In this document: one piece after another, positions 26,988 through 36,104 of the stretch
How positions within the stretch are numbered: the first letter of the stretch is position 1
Layout: each line of letters begins with the position of its first letter
Origin: Pseudoalteromonas phenolica
GTDB lineage: Bacteria; Pseudomonadota; Gammaproteobacteria; Enterobacterales; Alteromonadaceae
Reading direction: 5' to 3'
NCBI RefSeq assembly: GCF_005876835.1
Contig: NZ_PPSW01000006.1
Coordinates: 1 to 64,000 of the forward strand
DNA: 64,000 bases
The notes under the pieces: model-generated
Databases searched by the model: none
Seen by the model: the letters and a program-made list of their open reading frames with translations, nothing else
What the model was told of the DNA's origin: nothing
Made by a program: the position numbers and the translations under genes

Positions 26988-28280
26988 TTAAACCGCTCCC
27001 GCAAACAGCCTCGCATGCGTCTTTCTCGCATATTCATCAGACATACCCGATAAATAGTCGGTTAGTACACGCATTCTCGCGTTTTCATCATGTGCTTCTT
27101 CAAAGATCACTTGAGTCGTGTGTGGCAGTAGTCGCATCGGATCGCTGGCGAATGCTTTGAATAAATCCATTAACAGGTTTTGACCGCTGAATTCTATTTG
27201 CTGCATTTTGGGCTCACGGATGAGTCGCTCGTAAACGAAAATTTTCAGCACTTGCAGAATTGCTGCAAACTCGGGCTCGAGTTTCACGGTGTTTTTAAGT
27301 AACTCTGATTCAAACGCGTCGTTTTGTGTTTGCATGCTGCTGTTTACAATGAATAAGTTTACAAGCTCGCCAATGGCGTCTTTTCTGAGTGACTCATCAT
27401 CTGAGAATAAGCGCTGCGTGAGTACGTCTAAGTTTTGTTTTAACCAAGGTGAATCGAGCGCTTTGAGTTTTGGCATGGCATAGTTGTGCCAATCTGAGGC
27501 TGACAATGTTTCAGTGGCAATGGCGTCTTCTAAATCGTGAACCGCATAGGCGATGTCGTCGGCCATTTCCATGATGGCGCAATCGAGCGACTTAAATTGG
27601 GTTTTATTTCTAAAGTCATCCCAGGGTTTATTTGATTGCAGTAAGTCTTTATCGGCGTCTGAGAAAGGCGCGAGTACCCAGTCAAAAATGTCTTGATCGC
27701 AGTTATAAACGCCTTTGGCTGGTAGCCAGTGGTGGGCGGTAATAAATGGTGAAGCAGGGTTGTGCTCAGCTTGCGAATGCCAAAGCTGGTTGATTAATGC
27801 CGGATATTTTATAAAGCCTAGTAAGGTGCGGCGCGTCAGATTCATGCCGAACCCTTTTGAGTAAGGCTCAAGTTTGGCGACAATGCGCAGTGTTTGGGCG
27901 TTGCCCTCAAAGCCACCGTGTTCGCGCATCATAAAGTTCAGTGCGGTTTCGCCGCCATGACCAAATGGCGGGTGGCCGATATCATGCGCTAAACATAAGG
28001 TTTCAATTAAGCTTGTGCTAGGAAACAGTGAAAAATCGGGATGGCTATTTTGTAAGTGGCGTAATAAGCCGGTACCAATTTGCGCAACTTCGAGCGAGTG
28101 GGTTAGTCGTGTACGGTAAAAGTCGTTAACGCCAATCGACATGATCTGTGTCTTGGCTTGCAGTCGTCTGAAAGCGGCTGCATGAATAATACGAGAGCGG
28201 TCAACTTGAAAAGCTGAGCGGTTATCGTTAGGTCTGTTTTTACGTTGTTCACATCGTCTTTGCTGCCAAATCAAGTCCAT
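26988..28280 (-). CDS. dgt: Deoxyguanosinetriphosphate triphosphohydrolase-like protein (dGTPase)
   Basis: HD-superfamily dNTP triphosphohydrolase that converts dGTP (and, for homologues, other dNTPs) to deoxynucleoside and tripolyphosphate. It is 430 aa from the ATG at 28280, which has CGAGGA upstream; another ATG 21 nt earlier lacks a ribosome site. Metal ligands: H61 in 'RLTHSLEVAQIG', H99-D100 in 'CLAHDIGHPPFGHGG', and the aspartate in 'MADDIAYAVHDLEDA'. The N-terminal 'DRSRIIHAAAFRRLQAKTQ' is typical. It controls nucleotide pools; related dGTPases can restrict phages, but no other defence gene is nearby. Confidence 0.9.
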   Translation of the reverse strand: MDLIWQQRRCEQRKNRPNDNRSAFQVDRSRIIHAAAFRRLQAKTQIMSIGVNDFYRTRLTHSLEVAQIGTGLLRHLQNSHPDFSLFPSTSLIETLCLAHDIGHPPFGHGGETALNFMMREHGGFEGNAQTLRIVAKLEPYSKGFGMNLTRRTLLGFIKYPALINQLWHSQAEHNPASPFITAHHWLPAKGVYNCDQDIFDWVLAPFSDADKDLLQSNKPWDDFRNKTQFKSLDCAIMEMADDIAYAVHDLEDAIATETLSASDWHNYAMPKLKALDSPWLKQNLDVLTQRLFSDDESLRKDAIGELVNLFIVNSSMQTQNDAFESELLKNTVKLEPEFAAILQVLKIFVYERLIREPKMQQIEFSGQNLLMDLFKAFASDPMRLLPHTTQVIFEEAHDENARMRVLTDYLSGMSDEYARKTHARLFAGAV

Positions 28281-28512
28281 AAATCCTCGAGTATTCCTCA
28301 TTCAGGTGTATCAAAATAATGACATAATCTCAGCGTATTTTGGGGTAATTCGCCTTTATTGGCGAATTTATATATAATTACGCGCTTTTGAGTTCATTAA
28401 TAGTATACATAGTGCAGGTTACAATTGCTTTTCGCAACGCATAAAGTGTGGTGTTTAGCTGGTAACAACCCATTCATGGAAGCGGGGAATGTGCTGTTTT
28501 ATCGGAGAAAAA

Positions 28513-29337
28513 ATGCTAAGAAATTTACTTAAACTGGTTATCGCTGTGGTTGCAATTTATGGTTTGATTTATCCATTCATTCAGCCTGAAGAAGTGATTG
28601 AAGAGGTGGTTGAAGCGCCTGTTCAAAAACAGCTACCAGTAAAAAAAGTGGAAGTAGAAAAACCACTTCATGATGTAGAGTTACCAGACTTTGCAAATAT
28701 CAAAGATGTGAGAGCCAAGAAGAAGGCATTCTTTGATTTCATAAAACCTCATGTAGTAAAAGAAAACCAAGCTATTTTGCAGCAACGTGCGTCGATTGAG
28801 ATTGCATTAATGATGCTGCAATTTGAAGAAGAGTTGACCTCAACACAAGTTAAAAAACTAGACGATATTTTTGCTTATTACCGTTTGGGTGATGCCGACT
28901 ATACAGTCGAAAGCCTACAAACTGCATTGATACATGTTGATATAATTCCAAAAGAATTGGCGCTAATGCAGGCAGCCAATGAATCGGCTTGGGGTACATC
29001 AAGGTTTGCGCGAATTGGCCTTAACTTTTTTGGACAGTGGTGTTACAAGAAGGGCTGCGGTTTGGTTCCTAAAAGACGCGCAGACGAAGCAGCCCATGAA
29101 GTTGCAGCGTTTAAGTCTGTGAGAGCCAGTGTTAAATCGTATTTTAGAAATTTAAACACCCATAATGCGTACACCGAGCTAAGAGCAAAGCGTGCACAAT
29201 TACGTGCTGAGAAAAAGCCAATTGATGCAACAGAGTTGACAGCAGGCCTGCTTTCTTATTCTGAGCGCGGTGATGCGTATATTGAAGAATTAAATGACAT
29301 GATCCGTCATAACAAGGCTTATTTTAATGAAGAATAA
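28513..29337 (+). CDS. Bax-like glucosaminidase-domain protein
   Basis: A 274-aa envelope protein with an N-terminal membrane anchor ('LLKLVIAVVAIYGLIYPF') and a short proline/valine/glutamate-rich linker. The C-terminal domain is of the mannosyl-glycoprotein endo-beta-N-acetylglucosaminidase (Bax/FlgJ) type. The catalytic glutamate is in 'QAANESAWGTSRFA', followed by 'LNFFGQWCYKKGCG'. It probably cleaves peptidoglycan in the periplasm. Start at ATG 28513, with GGAG upstream. It overlaps the DUF2987 gene by 11 nt. Confidence 0.83.
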   Translation: MLRNLLKLVIAVVAIYGLIYPFIQPEEVIEEVVEAPVQKQLPVKKVEVEKPLHDVELPDFANIKDVRAKKKAFFDFIKPHVVKENQAILQQRASIEIALMMLQFEEELTSTQVKKLDDIFAYYRLGDADYTVESLQTALIHVDIIPKELALMQAANESAWGTSRFARIGLNFFGQWCYKKGCGLVPKRRADEAAHEVAAFKSVRASVKSYFRNLNTHNAYTELRAKRAQLRAEKKPIDATELTAGLLSYSERGDAYIEELNDMIRHNKAYFNEE

Positions 29338-29989
29338 ATTTTTTGCGCTCGCGTTAGCGGCTATTGGGTTTGCCCAACCAGCTATGGCCGATAACTTTGT
29401 GGTGTCTTACGATGGCTTTCACGACCGTTTGAAGGTGATCGAAAAAGGTGAGTTCGAGTTTGCCCGCGTTAATTTTTACATTGTCGATATTGCCACCCTT
29501 GAGCCGTGCAAAATTGCCAAAGGTAAAATTGTAACCGAGAACAGTGAAACTCCTTTAACTTACACTGAAGACGCGCAATTATTACTCCCTTACGACGATA
29601 AACTAGATAAAGATAAAGCAGTATTGGTCATTGAGCCACAAAACCCAAAGCATGATTGCCAGTTAAAGTTTCAGATTGAAGCTGAACACTTTGGGTTAGA
29701 AAATTTAACCAAAGCTGACATTTATCAGCTTCATCATGAGTTTGATGAACTGTTATCGGACTTATCTGGCTTCTTTGTAAGTAAGTTAATGAGCTTTTTA
29801 TTGCCATCGCAAAAAGGGATCTCAGTTAAGTTTGATAATCAGGTTGCTTTCAATCAGCCGGGGGTCAGATGCGCGAATAACGTGTGTAAATTTACTGTAG
29901 AAGACAGCTGGGAAGGCGATGATTTTAAATTTACCAGTGACTCTATGAGTGCAAAGCCTGTATTAATTACACCTTGGATAGAGAAATAA
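29327..29989 (+). CDS. DUF2987 family exported protein
   Basis: A 220-aa protein with a cleavable signal peptide ('FFALALAAIGFAQPAMA'), so periplasmic. The rest, starting 'FVVSYDGFHDRLKVIEKGEFEFARVNFYI', fits the DUF2987 family of marine gammaproteobacteria, function unknown. Two cysteine pairs could form disulfides. The 11-nt overlap with the Bax-like gene suggests co-translation and perhaps a shared cell-wall role. Confidence 0.7.
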   Translation: MKNKFFALALAAIGFAQPAMADNFVVSYDGFHDRLKVIEKGEFEFARVNFYIVDIATLEPCKIAKGKIVTENSETPLTYTEDAQLLLPYDDKLDKDKAVLVIEPQNPKHDCQLKFQIEAEHFGLENLTKADIYQLHHEFDELLSDLSGFFVSKLMSFLLPSQKGISVKFDNQVAFNQPGVRCANNVCKFTVEDSWEGDDFKFTSDSMSAKPVLITPWIEK

Positions 29990-30025
29990 GCGCTTAAATT
30001 AACGGCTTGTTTTATCGACATTGAG

Positions 30026-30058
30026 AAAGCGTTGAGTTATGAACTCAGCGCTTTTTTT
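30026..30058 (+). terminator. Terminator after DUF2987 gene
   Basis: Stem AAAGCGTTGAGTT/AACTCAGCGCTTT (30026-30038 with 30042-30054; one mismatch), then T-run. Confidence 0.85.
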
Positions 30059-30071
30059 ATGGGTGTTTAAC

Positions 30072-30095
30072 CCGACATAAAGTCGGTGCTACAGA
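30072..30095. repeat. Fragment of the CGAYATAAARTCGG repeat family
   Basis: The short hairpin CCGACATAAAGTCGG followed by TGCTACAG resembles the core of the 100-bp repeats at 32286-32478. It is a possible solo fragment of the same family. Confidence 0.4.
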
Positions 30096-30130
30096 AATGT
30101 GGTTTATAAAATAGGGCATTGAAACAGCAA

Positions 30131-30142
30131 TTTTGTACAAAA
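30131..30142. promoter_or_regulatory. Candidate regulator site upstream of the AraC gene
   Basis: TTTTGTACAAAA is a perfect 12-bp palindrome. Its core, in the context GCAATTTTGTACAA, recurs as GCAACTTTGTACAA before azlC (31089-31102). Confidence 0.45.
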
Positions 30143-30196
30143 CAGATTGCTCAAATAGTGTTATAAAAGAAATACCATTATTTAGAGGCAAATCGG

Positions 30197-31024
30197 TTGG
30201 CAAAAGAGCAGGCAAAATATCACTACGCCGATGTATTAAACGGCCTTGAAGTGGTCGATGCACAATACGAGCGACAAACCTTTTCTAAGCATGTTCATGA
30301 AGGCTATACCATTGGCTTGATTGAGCAGGGGGCACAGCGTTTTTATCGCAGTGGGGCAAACCATGTTGCTGCTGAAAATAGCATTATTCTAGTTAATGCC
30401 GATGATGTTCACACAGGCGAAACGGCAACGGCGGGTGGCTGGAAATATAAAGCCCTTTATCCGACTGTTGAGCACTTTAATCAAATCTCTAAAGATTTAG
30501 TAAATAATCAAAGCCTCACGCCTTATTTTAAAGACTCTGTGATTGAAGATGCTCGAATAGCGGCCCAGCTAAGGTGTGTATTCGAACAGATTGAAAATGG
30601 GGCGTCTAAATTACTTATTGAAACGCTGTTATACAGCACGTTGGCACAATTGGCGTCTGGTTATGGCCGTCATATTGAAGTGGCAAAAGCAGCGAGTGTT
30701 GATGTGCAAAAACTCAAACTCGCCAGAGAGTTTTTAGACGAATATACCCAAGTTAACGTCTCGTTAGAGCAACTAGCGAATGTAGTAGGCTGTAGTAAAT
30801 TTCACTTTGTGCGCCAATTTAGTCAGGCATTTGGCATTACCCCTCATGCCTACCAAATTCAGGCAAGGCTTATCAAAGCAAAGAAAATGCTTCGCGCTGG
30901 TGCATCTATTTTAGATACCGCTATCGGCTGTGGTTTTCACGACCAAAGTCATTTCAACCGCCATTTCAAAAAAGCATTGGGCACAACGCCTAAGCAGTTT
31001 CAGCTCACGTCATTAGTAGCCTAG
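30197..31024 (+). CDS. AraC-family regulator, probable activator of azlCD
   Basis: A 275-aa protein with an N-terminal cupin-like effector domain ('FSKHVHEGYTIGLIEQGAQRF') and a C-terminal AraC double helix-turn-helix ('LEQLANVVGCSKFHFVRQFSQAFGITPHAYQ', 'ILDTAIGCGFHDQSHFNRHFKK'). The start is TTG with GAGG upstream. It lies directly upstream of azlCD on the same strand, an arrangement seen in many bacteria where an AraC protein with this cupin domain controls an amino-acid exporter. A repeated GCAAYTTTGTACAA motif before both genes is a candidate binding site. Confidence 0.85.
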   Translation: MAKEQAKYHYADVLNGLEVVDAQYERQTFSKHVHEGYTIGLIEQGAQRFYRSGANHVAAENSIILVNADDVHTGETATAGGWKYKALYPTVEHFNQISKDLVNNQSLTPYFKDSVIEDARIAAQLRCVFEQIENGASKLLIETLLYSTLAQLASGYGRHIEVAKAASVDVQKLKLAREFLDEYTQVNVSLEQLANVVGCSKFHFVRQFSQAFGITPHAYQIQARLIKAKKMLRAGASILDTAIGCGFHDQSHFNRHFKKALGTTPKQFQLTSLVA

Positions 31025-31025
31025 A

Positions 31026-31072
31026 TAATACCAACTCTAAAATAGGTTACTTAATCAAGAGGATTAGTATTA
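31026..31072. repeat. Short derivative of the inverted-repeat element, copy C
   Basis: AATACCAACTCT at one end and AAGAGGATTAGTATT at the other resemble the ends of the 162-bp element at 48860-49021. The inner 'AAAATAGGTTACTTAATCA' matches its right end with a few changes. It appears to be an internally deleted copy of about 47 bp. Confidence 0.6.
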
Positions 31073-31088
31073 AAGCAATCGAACGAGC

Positions 31089-31102
31089 GCAACTTTGTAC
31101 AA
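31089..31102. promoter_or_regulatory. Candidate regulator site upstream of azlC
   Basis: GCAACTTTGTACAA, 62 bp before the azlC start, repeats the motif seen before the AraC gene with one change. Confidence 0.4.
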
Positions 31103-31163
31103 TAAATTGTTTTGAACCCTGTTTATGCTTTAACGACGAACTATTCATCGTTGAGCTTAAAAT

Positions 31164-31964
31164 ATGGCATCATCCAAACCTTTAATGGAAGAATTAGACA
31201 AAACAGCACCTATGCAAGCTGAAAATCAACAAGGTAATTTGAGTATTATTGTGCGCGGGTTTATTGATATGTTCCCGCTCTGTGTGGCTGTGATCCCGTG
31301 GGGGATCTTATGTGGTTCTTTAGCCATTCAAGTTGGGTTGTCGCCTTGGCACGCACAAGCCATGTCTTTGTTTGTTTTTGCTGGAGCCGCGCAGTTAGCG
31401 GGGATGCAATTAATCGGCTTGGGTAGCCCTGCCATGCCGATTTTATCTTCAACATTTGTAATAAGTTCTCGCCATTTATTGTATTCAGCGGTTTTTCAGA
31501 GTTACGTGAAAGGTTTACCCTTGTTTAAACGTATCGTTTTTGCCTTCTTTTTAACAGATGAAATGTTTGCGTTGACCAACGCCTACATCGCAAAACATAA
31601 ACGTTTTTGTTATGTGTATGCGGTTGCGTCTGGTATTGCCTTTTATGTGATGTGGAATCTAGCCACGCTGGTGGGCATAGTGGCGGGTAATAACATAGAG
31701 AATTTACAAGCCTATGGGTTAGAGTTTGCGATTGCGGCAACTTTCATCGCATTGGTTGTGCCAGCCATTAAAGACAAACCCGTATTGATGTCGGTATTGG
31801 CAAGTGGTGTTTCAGTGTTGGTTTTAGAGCTGTTAGCATTTGAGTATGCGTTAATTGCCTCGACCTTTGTCGGTATGTTTGCGGGTTATTATTTTGCAAT
31901 AAAGAGTTCAGCAATAAAGAGTGCTGTGAGGGGCGAAGCTAAACAGGAGCTAAGTGATGAGTAA
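31164..31964 (+). CDS. azlC: AzlC-type branched-chain amino-acid exporter, large subunit
   Basis: A 266-aa inner-membrane protein with about seven hydrophobic helices and the AzlC signature 'GFIDMFPLCVAVIPWGILCGSLA', followed by 'MSLFVFAGAAQLAGMQLIG' and 'SSRHLLYSAVF'. With AzlD it forms an exporter of branched-chain (or other) amino acids, keeping cytoplasmic levels in check. It overlaps azlD by 8 nt and follows its likely AraC regulator. Confidence 0.9.
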   Translation: MASSKPLMEELDKTAPMQAENQQGNLSIIVRGFIDMFPLCVAVIPWGILCGSLAIQVGLSPWHAQAMSLFVFAGAAQLAGMQLIGLGSPAMPILSSTFVISSRHLLYSAVFQSYVKGLPLFKRIVFAFFLTDEMFALTNAYIAKHKRFCYVYAVASGIAFYVMWNLATLVGIVAGNNIENLQAYGLEFAIAATFIALVVPAIKDKPVLMSVLASGVSVLVLELLAFEYALIASTFVGMFAGYYFAIKSSAIKSAVRGEAKQELSDE

Positions 31965-32274
31965 CGATCTATTGATAGTATTAATGACAGTGATCACTTT
32001 CTCATGTCGATATCTGTTTTTTATGAAGTCACTTCCCATCAGTTTGAGCCTGAGAGTACAACAATTGTTGCAGTACACAGCACCATCAGTGTTGACTGCA
32101 ATGTGGGTGCCGATTGTGTTTTTAGGTCATAAAACCGAAGGCGCTGCGTTTTTCCATAGTCCATTTTTGTATGCTGGATTAATTACAGTGTTGGCTAGTT
32201 TAAAAATTAAAAATACCTTGGCTGTGGTGGTTGTAGGTATGGGGTCATTTTTGATACTGAATTGGGTTTTATGA
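31957..32274 (+). CDS. azlD: AzlD-type exporter small subunit
   Basis: A 105-aa hydrophobic protein with four predicted helices and the AzlD pattern 'VITFSCRYLFFM' and 'QYTAPSVLTAMWVPIVF'. It is the partner of AzlC in amino-acid export. The ATG at 31957 is 7 nt from AGGAG inside the end of azlC; a GTG three nt earlier is too close. Translational coupling is likely. Confidence 0.88.
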   Translation: MSNDLLIVLMTVITFSCRYLFFMKSLPISLSLRVQQLLQYTAPSVLTAMWVPIVFLGHKTEGAAFFHSPFLYAGLITVLASLKIKNTLAVVVVGMGSFLILNWVL

Positions 32275-32285
32275 TTTGAGAGTGA

Positions 32286-32478
32286 AAAGCGCGATATAAA
32301 ATCGGCGCCTACCGGTTTGAAATTGGTGTTGGTGAACAGGGCTGTTTTACTTTCAGGCGTGAGTTTATCCCATACAAAGGTTTACAAAGCGCGATGTAAA
32401 ATCGGCGCCTACAGGTGTGAAATTGGTATTGGTGAAAATGCTGGTTTTATTTGTAGGCGTGGGTTTATCCCACGCAAA
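32286..32478. repeat. Two tandem copies of a ~93-bp repeat with exact 100-bp period
   Basis: 32286-32378 and 32386-32478 align without gaps at an offset of 100 with about 15 differences (~84% by hand count). Each copy opens AAAGCGCGAT(A/G)TAAAATCGG, continues CGCCTAC, and ends near GGCGTGRGTTTATCCCA. In copy 2 the end forms GCGTGGG/CCCACGC. There is no ORF; it looks like a REP/palindromic intergenic repeat. Confidence 0.85.
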
Positions 32479-32480
32479 TA

Positions 32481-32505
32481 AAAACGCAGCCTTGGGCTGC
32501 GTTTT
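32481..32505. terminator. Bidirectional terminator between azlD and asnB
   Basis: A perfect 11-bp stem, AAAACGCAGCC/GGCTGCGTTTT, with loop TTG; A/T-rich flanks suit both strands. Confidence 0.85.
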
Positions 32506-32526
32506 GTTTAGAGTAAAACGTAAAAT

Positions 32527-34188
32527 TTAATACGCGTCGTTATGCACTTTTGCTGCGCGACCAGATGGGTCGGCATTTTCTTGGAATGCTTTATCCCAAG
32601 CTAAAGCCTGCGGGGTTGAACATGCAACTGATTTTCCATGTGGTACACATTTCGCAGCAGCTTCCCCCGGGAAGTGCTCTTCAAAGATTGTGCGATAGAA
32701 ATAAGCTTCTTTGCTATCAGGGGTATTGATAGGGAAGCGATATTGCGCATTTTCAAGCTCAGAATCAGATACTTGCTCTTCAACAAACTCTTTCAAAGAA
32801 TCAATCCAAGAATAGCCTACGCCATCAGAGAACTGCTCTTTTTGACGCCATAACACTTCATCAGGTAAATAGCCGTCGAATGCTTCACGAACGATATGCT
32901 TCTCAATGCGGCCATCTTTACACATCTTGTAATCAGGGTTGGTGCGCATGGCAATATCAACAAACTCTTTGTCTAAGAATGGTACGCGAGCTTCAACACC
33001 CCAAGCGGCCATTGATTTGTTCGCGCGCAAACAGTCAAACATATGCAGTTTTGAAACTTTACGGTTTAACTCTTCATGGAATTCTTGCGCATTTGGCGCT
33101 TTATGGAAGTATAAGTAACCGCCAAATAGCTCATCAGCCCCTTCACCTGAAAGCACCATTTTAATGCCCATGGCTTTAATTTGACGCGACATTAAATACA
33201 TTGGCGTCGATGCACGTACCGTAGTCACATCATAAGTTTCAAGGTGATAGATCACTTCTCGTAGTGCATCTAAGCCTTGCTGAACAGTAAAGTGAATAGG
33301 GTGGTGCACAGTACCAATTTCATCTGCAACTTTTTGCGCAGCGGCTAAATCAGGCGAGCCTTCAAGACCGATAGAAAAAGAGTGTAGTTTAGGCCACCAT
33401 GCATCTGACTCATCGTTGTCTTCAATACGTTTTGCGGCAAACTTTTGGGTAATGGCTGAAATAACCGATGAATCTAAGCCGCCAGACAGTAATACGCCAT
33501 AAGGCACGTCACACATGAGTTGGCGTTTAACCGCAGCTTCAAGACCGTCTTTTACTTCCTCAGCACTGGCAGGGTTGTCTTTTACCGCATCAAATGACTG
33601 CCAGTCACGTTGATAGTAGCTATGTAGCGAGCCTTCTTTTGAATATAGATAATGACCCGGAGGAAACTCTTCGATACTGGTACAAATCGGTGTCAGCGCT
33701 TTCAGTTCACTGGCGACATAAAAGTTGCCGTGCTGATCGCGACCCGTATAAAGTGGAATAATACCAATGTGGTCACGACCAATTAAATAAGCATCGTTTT
33801 CTTCATCGTATAAGCAGAACGCGAAAATACCGTTCAGGTCGTCTAAAAACTCAGGGCCTTTTTGTTTATATAGCGCTAAAATAACTTCACAGTCTGATTC
33901 GGTTTGAAATTCAAAGTCAGTGGTTAAATTCGCAGCAAGTTCTTTGTGGTTATAGATTTCACCATTGACTGCAAGAATATGGGTTTTCTCAGGGTTGTAT
34001 AGTGGTTGCGCACCACTTGAAACACCAACGATCGCTAAGCGCTCATGGACTAAAATGGCTTTATCTGATGAATAAACACCTGACCAATCTGGGCCTCGAT
34101 GTCGTAGCTTTTTAGACATCTCAATTGCTTGTGTTCGCAACTGAGCGGGATCTGTCTTAAGTTCTAGTACTCCAAAAATAGAACACAT
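32527..34188 (-). CDS. asnB: Asparagine synthase B (glutamine-hydrolysing)
   Basis: Makes asparagine from aspartate, ATP and glutamine. It is 553 aa from the ATG at 34188, next to GAGGT; this exposes the essential N-terminal cysteine ('MCSIFGVL'), so upstream ATGs are not used. The glutaminase domain covers ~1-200 ('HRGPDWSGVY', 'LAVNGEIYNHKELA', 'ESDCEVILALY'). The synthetase domain follows with the PP-loop 'LLSGGLDSSVISAI' and 'SGEGADELFGGYLY'. Length matches E. coli AsnB (554 aa). Confidence 0.96.
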   Translation of the reverse strand: MCSIFGVLELKTDPAQLRTQAIEMSKKLRHRGPDWSGVYSSDKAILVHERLAIVGVSSGAQPLYNPEKTHILAVNGEIYNHKELAANLTTDFEFQTESDCEVILALYKQKGPEFLDDLNGIFAFCLYDEENDAYLIGRDHIGIIPLYTGRDQHGNFYVASELKALTPICTSIEEFPPGHYLYSKEGSLHSYYQRDWQSFDAVKDNPASAEEVKDGLEAAVKRQLMCDVPYGVLLSGGLDSSVISAITQKFAAKRIEDNDESDAWWPKLHSFSIGLEGSPDLAAAQKVADEIGTVHHPIHFTVQQGLDALREVIYHLETYDVTTVRASTPMYLMSRQIKAMGIKMVLSGEGADELFGGYLYFHKAPNAQEFHEELNRKVSKLHMFDCLRANKSMAAWGVEARVPFLDKEFVDIAMRTNPDYKMCKDGRIEKHIVREAFDGYLPDEVLWRQKEQFSDGVGYSWIDSLKEFVEEQVSDSELENAQYRFPINTPDSKEAYFYRTIFEEHFPGEAAAKCVPHGKSVACSTPQALAWDKAFQENADPSGRAAKVHNDAY

Positions 34189-34350
34189 AATTACCTCATT
34201 CCTGTTAATTGCTGTCTGCGCATTGCCTGTTTTGTCAGGCATAGTTAAAGAATTGTAAAATTGCGCAGGTACAGTCTCTATAACTAACAGAAAATTTTAG
34301 TTAAGTCACATAGATAATTAGGCTTAAAATGAATTTTTTATGTCAAAGCT

Positions 34351-34377
34351 GGTGCAATAGCAAAGCACTATTGCACC
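34351..34377. other. Perfect 10-bp hairpin between asnB and pcp
   Basis: GGTGCAATAG/CTATTGCACC with a 7-nt loop. It lies ~30 nt beyond the pcp stop, with no good T-run on either side, so it may be an mRNA 3'-end stabiliser or a weak terminator. Confidence 0.5.
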
Positions 34378-34405
34378 AATATGAAAAAGAGGGTGAATTG
34401 CGTGA

Positions 34406-35089
34406 TTAATGTGTGGTACCAGCGGCTACTTTGAGATCAGGTTCGCTTGAAAGTCCATTTTTTATCAATAACTTGAGTGCATCAACAACTGTTGTTTGAC
34501 TCATGCTTGGTGCACCACCGTGGTGCACAGCTTGCTCTGGCAAAAATGGAATATGGATAAAGCCACCTCGGATTGATTTGTCATTCTCACCAAAATGGCG
34601 CGCTATATAATGCAGTAAGCCAAACATCACATGGTTACACACATAAGTGCCTGCCGTATTTGACACTTCTGCTGGAATGCCTGCTTCTATTAAGCCTTTA
34701 AACATGGTTTTAATGGGCAGCTTGGCAAAATATGCCGCAGGTGCATCATCAATAATGGTGGTATCGACTGGTTGATTACCCGCATTATCAGCAATGCGCG
34801 CATCATCTATATTAATGGCGATACGTTCTATCGAAATATGAGAGCGGCCGCCAGCTTGACCGATGCACAAAACAAGACTGGGCTGATGTTTTTCTATCGC
34901 TTGATATAGGTGTTCAAGGGAGCGCCCGAACTCACAAGGTAGCTCTACACATTCAACCTGGTGGTCATTAATGCTTTGACCATGTAATTGTTTTACTGCT
35001 TGCCATGATGGGTTAATACTTTCGCCACCAAAGGGTTCAAAACCCGTCAGGAGCACGGTCTTTAATTCGACCTTGGTCTGTTTAGTCAT
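34406..35089 (-). CDS. pcp: Pyroglutamyl-peptidase I
   Basis: Cysteine peptidase (family C15) removing N-terminal pyroglutamate from peptides in the cytoplasm. It is 227 aa, with '[17 protein letters not shown]' at the N-terminus, the catalytic glutamate in 'ISIERIAIN', the cysteine in '[18 protein letters not shown]', and the histidine in '[12 protein letters not shown]'. It is the last gene of the five-gene pyroglutamate unit and overlaps DUF979 by 8 nt. Confidence 0.93.
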   Translation of the reverse strand: MTKQTKVELKTVLLTGFEPFGGESINPSWQAVKQLHGQSINDHQVECVELPCEFGRSLEHLYQAIEKHQPSLVLCIGQAGGRSHISIERIAINIDDARIADNAGNQPVDTTIIDDAPAAYFAKLPIKTMFKGLIEAGIPAEVSNTAGTYVCNHVMFGLLHYIARHFGENDKSIRGGFIHIPFLPEQAVHHGGAPSMSQTTVVDALKLLIKNGLSSEPDLKVAAGTTH

Positions 35090-36104
35090 TAAAGATCACT
35101 CCGTACATTAAGAAAATATTGATAATGAGTAATGCAATGGCCGTTGGGATCTGCACTTTGATAACTTGATATTTGTCTTTTAAATCAAGCAGTGCGGCAG
35201 GCACAATATTAAAATTCGCAGCCATAGGCGTCATCAGCGTACCGCAATAACCAGAATACATACCTATGGCAACAAGCGGTGCGGCTGCGGCGCCATGGCC
35301 TTCAATTAAAAACGGTAGGGCAACACCCGCAGTCATCACAGGGAAAGCCGCAAACGCATTGCCCATGATCATGGTAAATAGCGCCATACCAACACAGTAC
35401 AACACGACTAACATGAAGCGGTTATCTGGCGAGATAAATAGCTTTACAAGGTCTTGAATCGCAGTGCCGGTGTTGGCTACGATAAAGACACCACCTAACA
35501 TGGCGAGCATTTGCGGTAAAATGGCCGCCCAGCCAATTGAATCAACCAAACGGCGTGATTCAGAAAGTGCTTGAAAAGGCGAGCCTGAGGTAAAACGCCA
35601 AGCAACAATCAGTGCTACACCACATGCAAGGGTGAGTGAAGCAAGCGTCACATGCTTTTGGTCAAATAAATACACCTCAGCAATGTTCACATTACTTAAA
35701 AGCAAAGTACAAATTACAGTAACCACTGGAATTAATACCGCGGGCACAAACAACTTATTGCCTATTCGCTTGGCATCATGTTCAAGTTGCTCTTCTGATG
35801 GCTGGTGGTAAGAGCCCATAGAAACTTTGCCAAAGCCAGCAAGTAAGGCAATGGCGATGACACTAAAGCCAACCCACTGATAGGTGAGAGACTCGCCGAT
35901 TAAATTTATTGAGAGGTCGCCAAATAAAAACACATTACCAAACAAGAACCAAAATAGGGCTGTGGTGTATTTTTGAGGGTGTTGTTTATCTTGTAGGGTT
36001 TTAACCACTAAAAACATCACAACAAAGCCAATCAAAAGATAGATGTTTTCAATTGAAATAATGGCTGTGCTGTTAACTGCAGTGTCATTTACTGGCGCAC
36101 TCAT
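35082..36104 (-). CDS. DUF979 membrane protein, probable pyroglutamate/peptide transporter subunit
   Basis: A 340-aa protein with about ten hydrophobic helices, including '[21 protein letters not shown]' and '[24 protein letters not shown]'. It is always paired with DUF969 and often sits beside pcp, which suggests a two-part permease for pyroglutamate or its peptides; the substrate is inferred from context. It overlaps DUF969 by 4 nt (ATGA) and pcp by 8 nt. Confidence 0.85.
   Translation of the reverse strand: MSAPVNDTAVNSTAIISIENIYLLIGFVVMFLVVKTLQDKQHPQKYTTALFWFLFGNVFLFGDLSINLIGESLTYQWVGFSVIAIALLAGFGKVSMGSYHQPSEEQLEHDAKRIGNKLFVPAVLIPVVTVICTLLLSNVNIAEVYLFDQKHVTLASLTLACGVALIVAWRFTSGSPFQALSESRRLVDSIGWAAILPQMLAMLGGVFIVANTGTAIQDLVKLFISPDNRFMLVVLYCVGMALFTMIMGNAFAAFPVMTAGVALPFLIEGHGAAAAPLVAIGMYSGYCGTLMTPMAANFNIVPAALLDLKDKYQVIKVQIPTAIALLIINIFLMYGVIFND

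Noticed and set aside
26826..27160. Small plus-strand open frames between the membrane gene and dgt
   Set aside because: They run into the 3' part of dgt in antisense. The first has a hydrophobic start but no ribosome site or family features.
32286..32478. Possible CRISPR-like array
   Set aside because: Only two long, imperfect copies without short repeat/spacer structure and no cas genes.
34351..34377. Hairpin between asnB and pcp as a clear terminator
   Set aside because: Perfect stem, but no T-run on either strand, so listed only as a hairpin.
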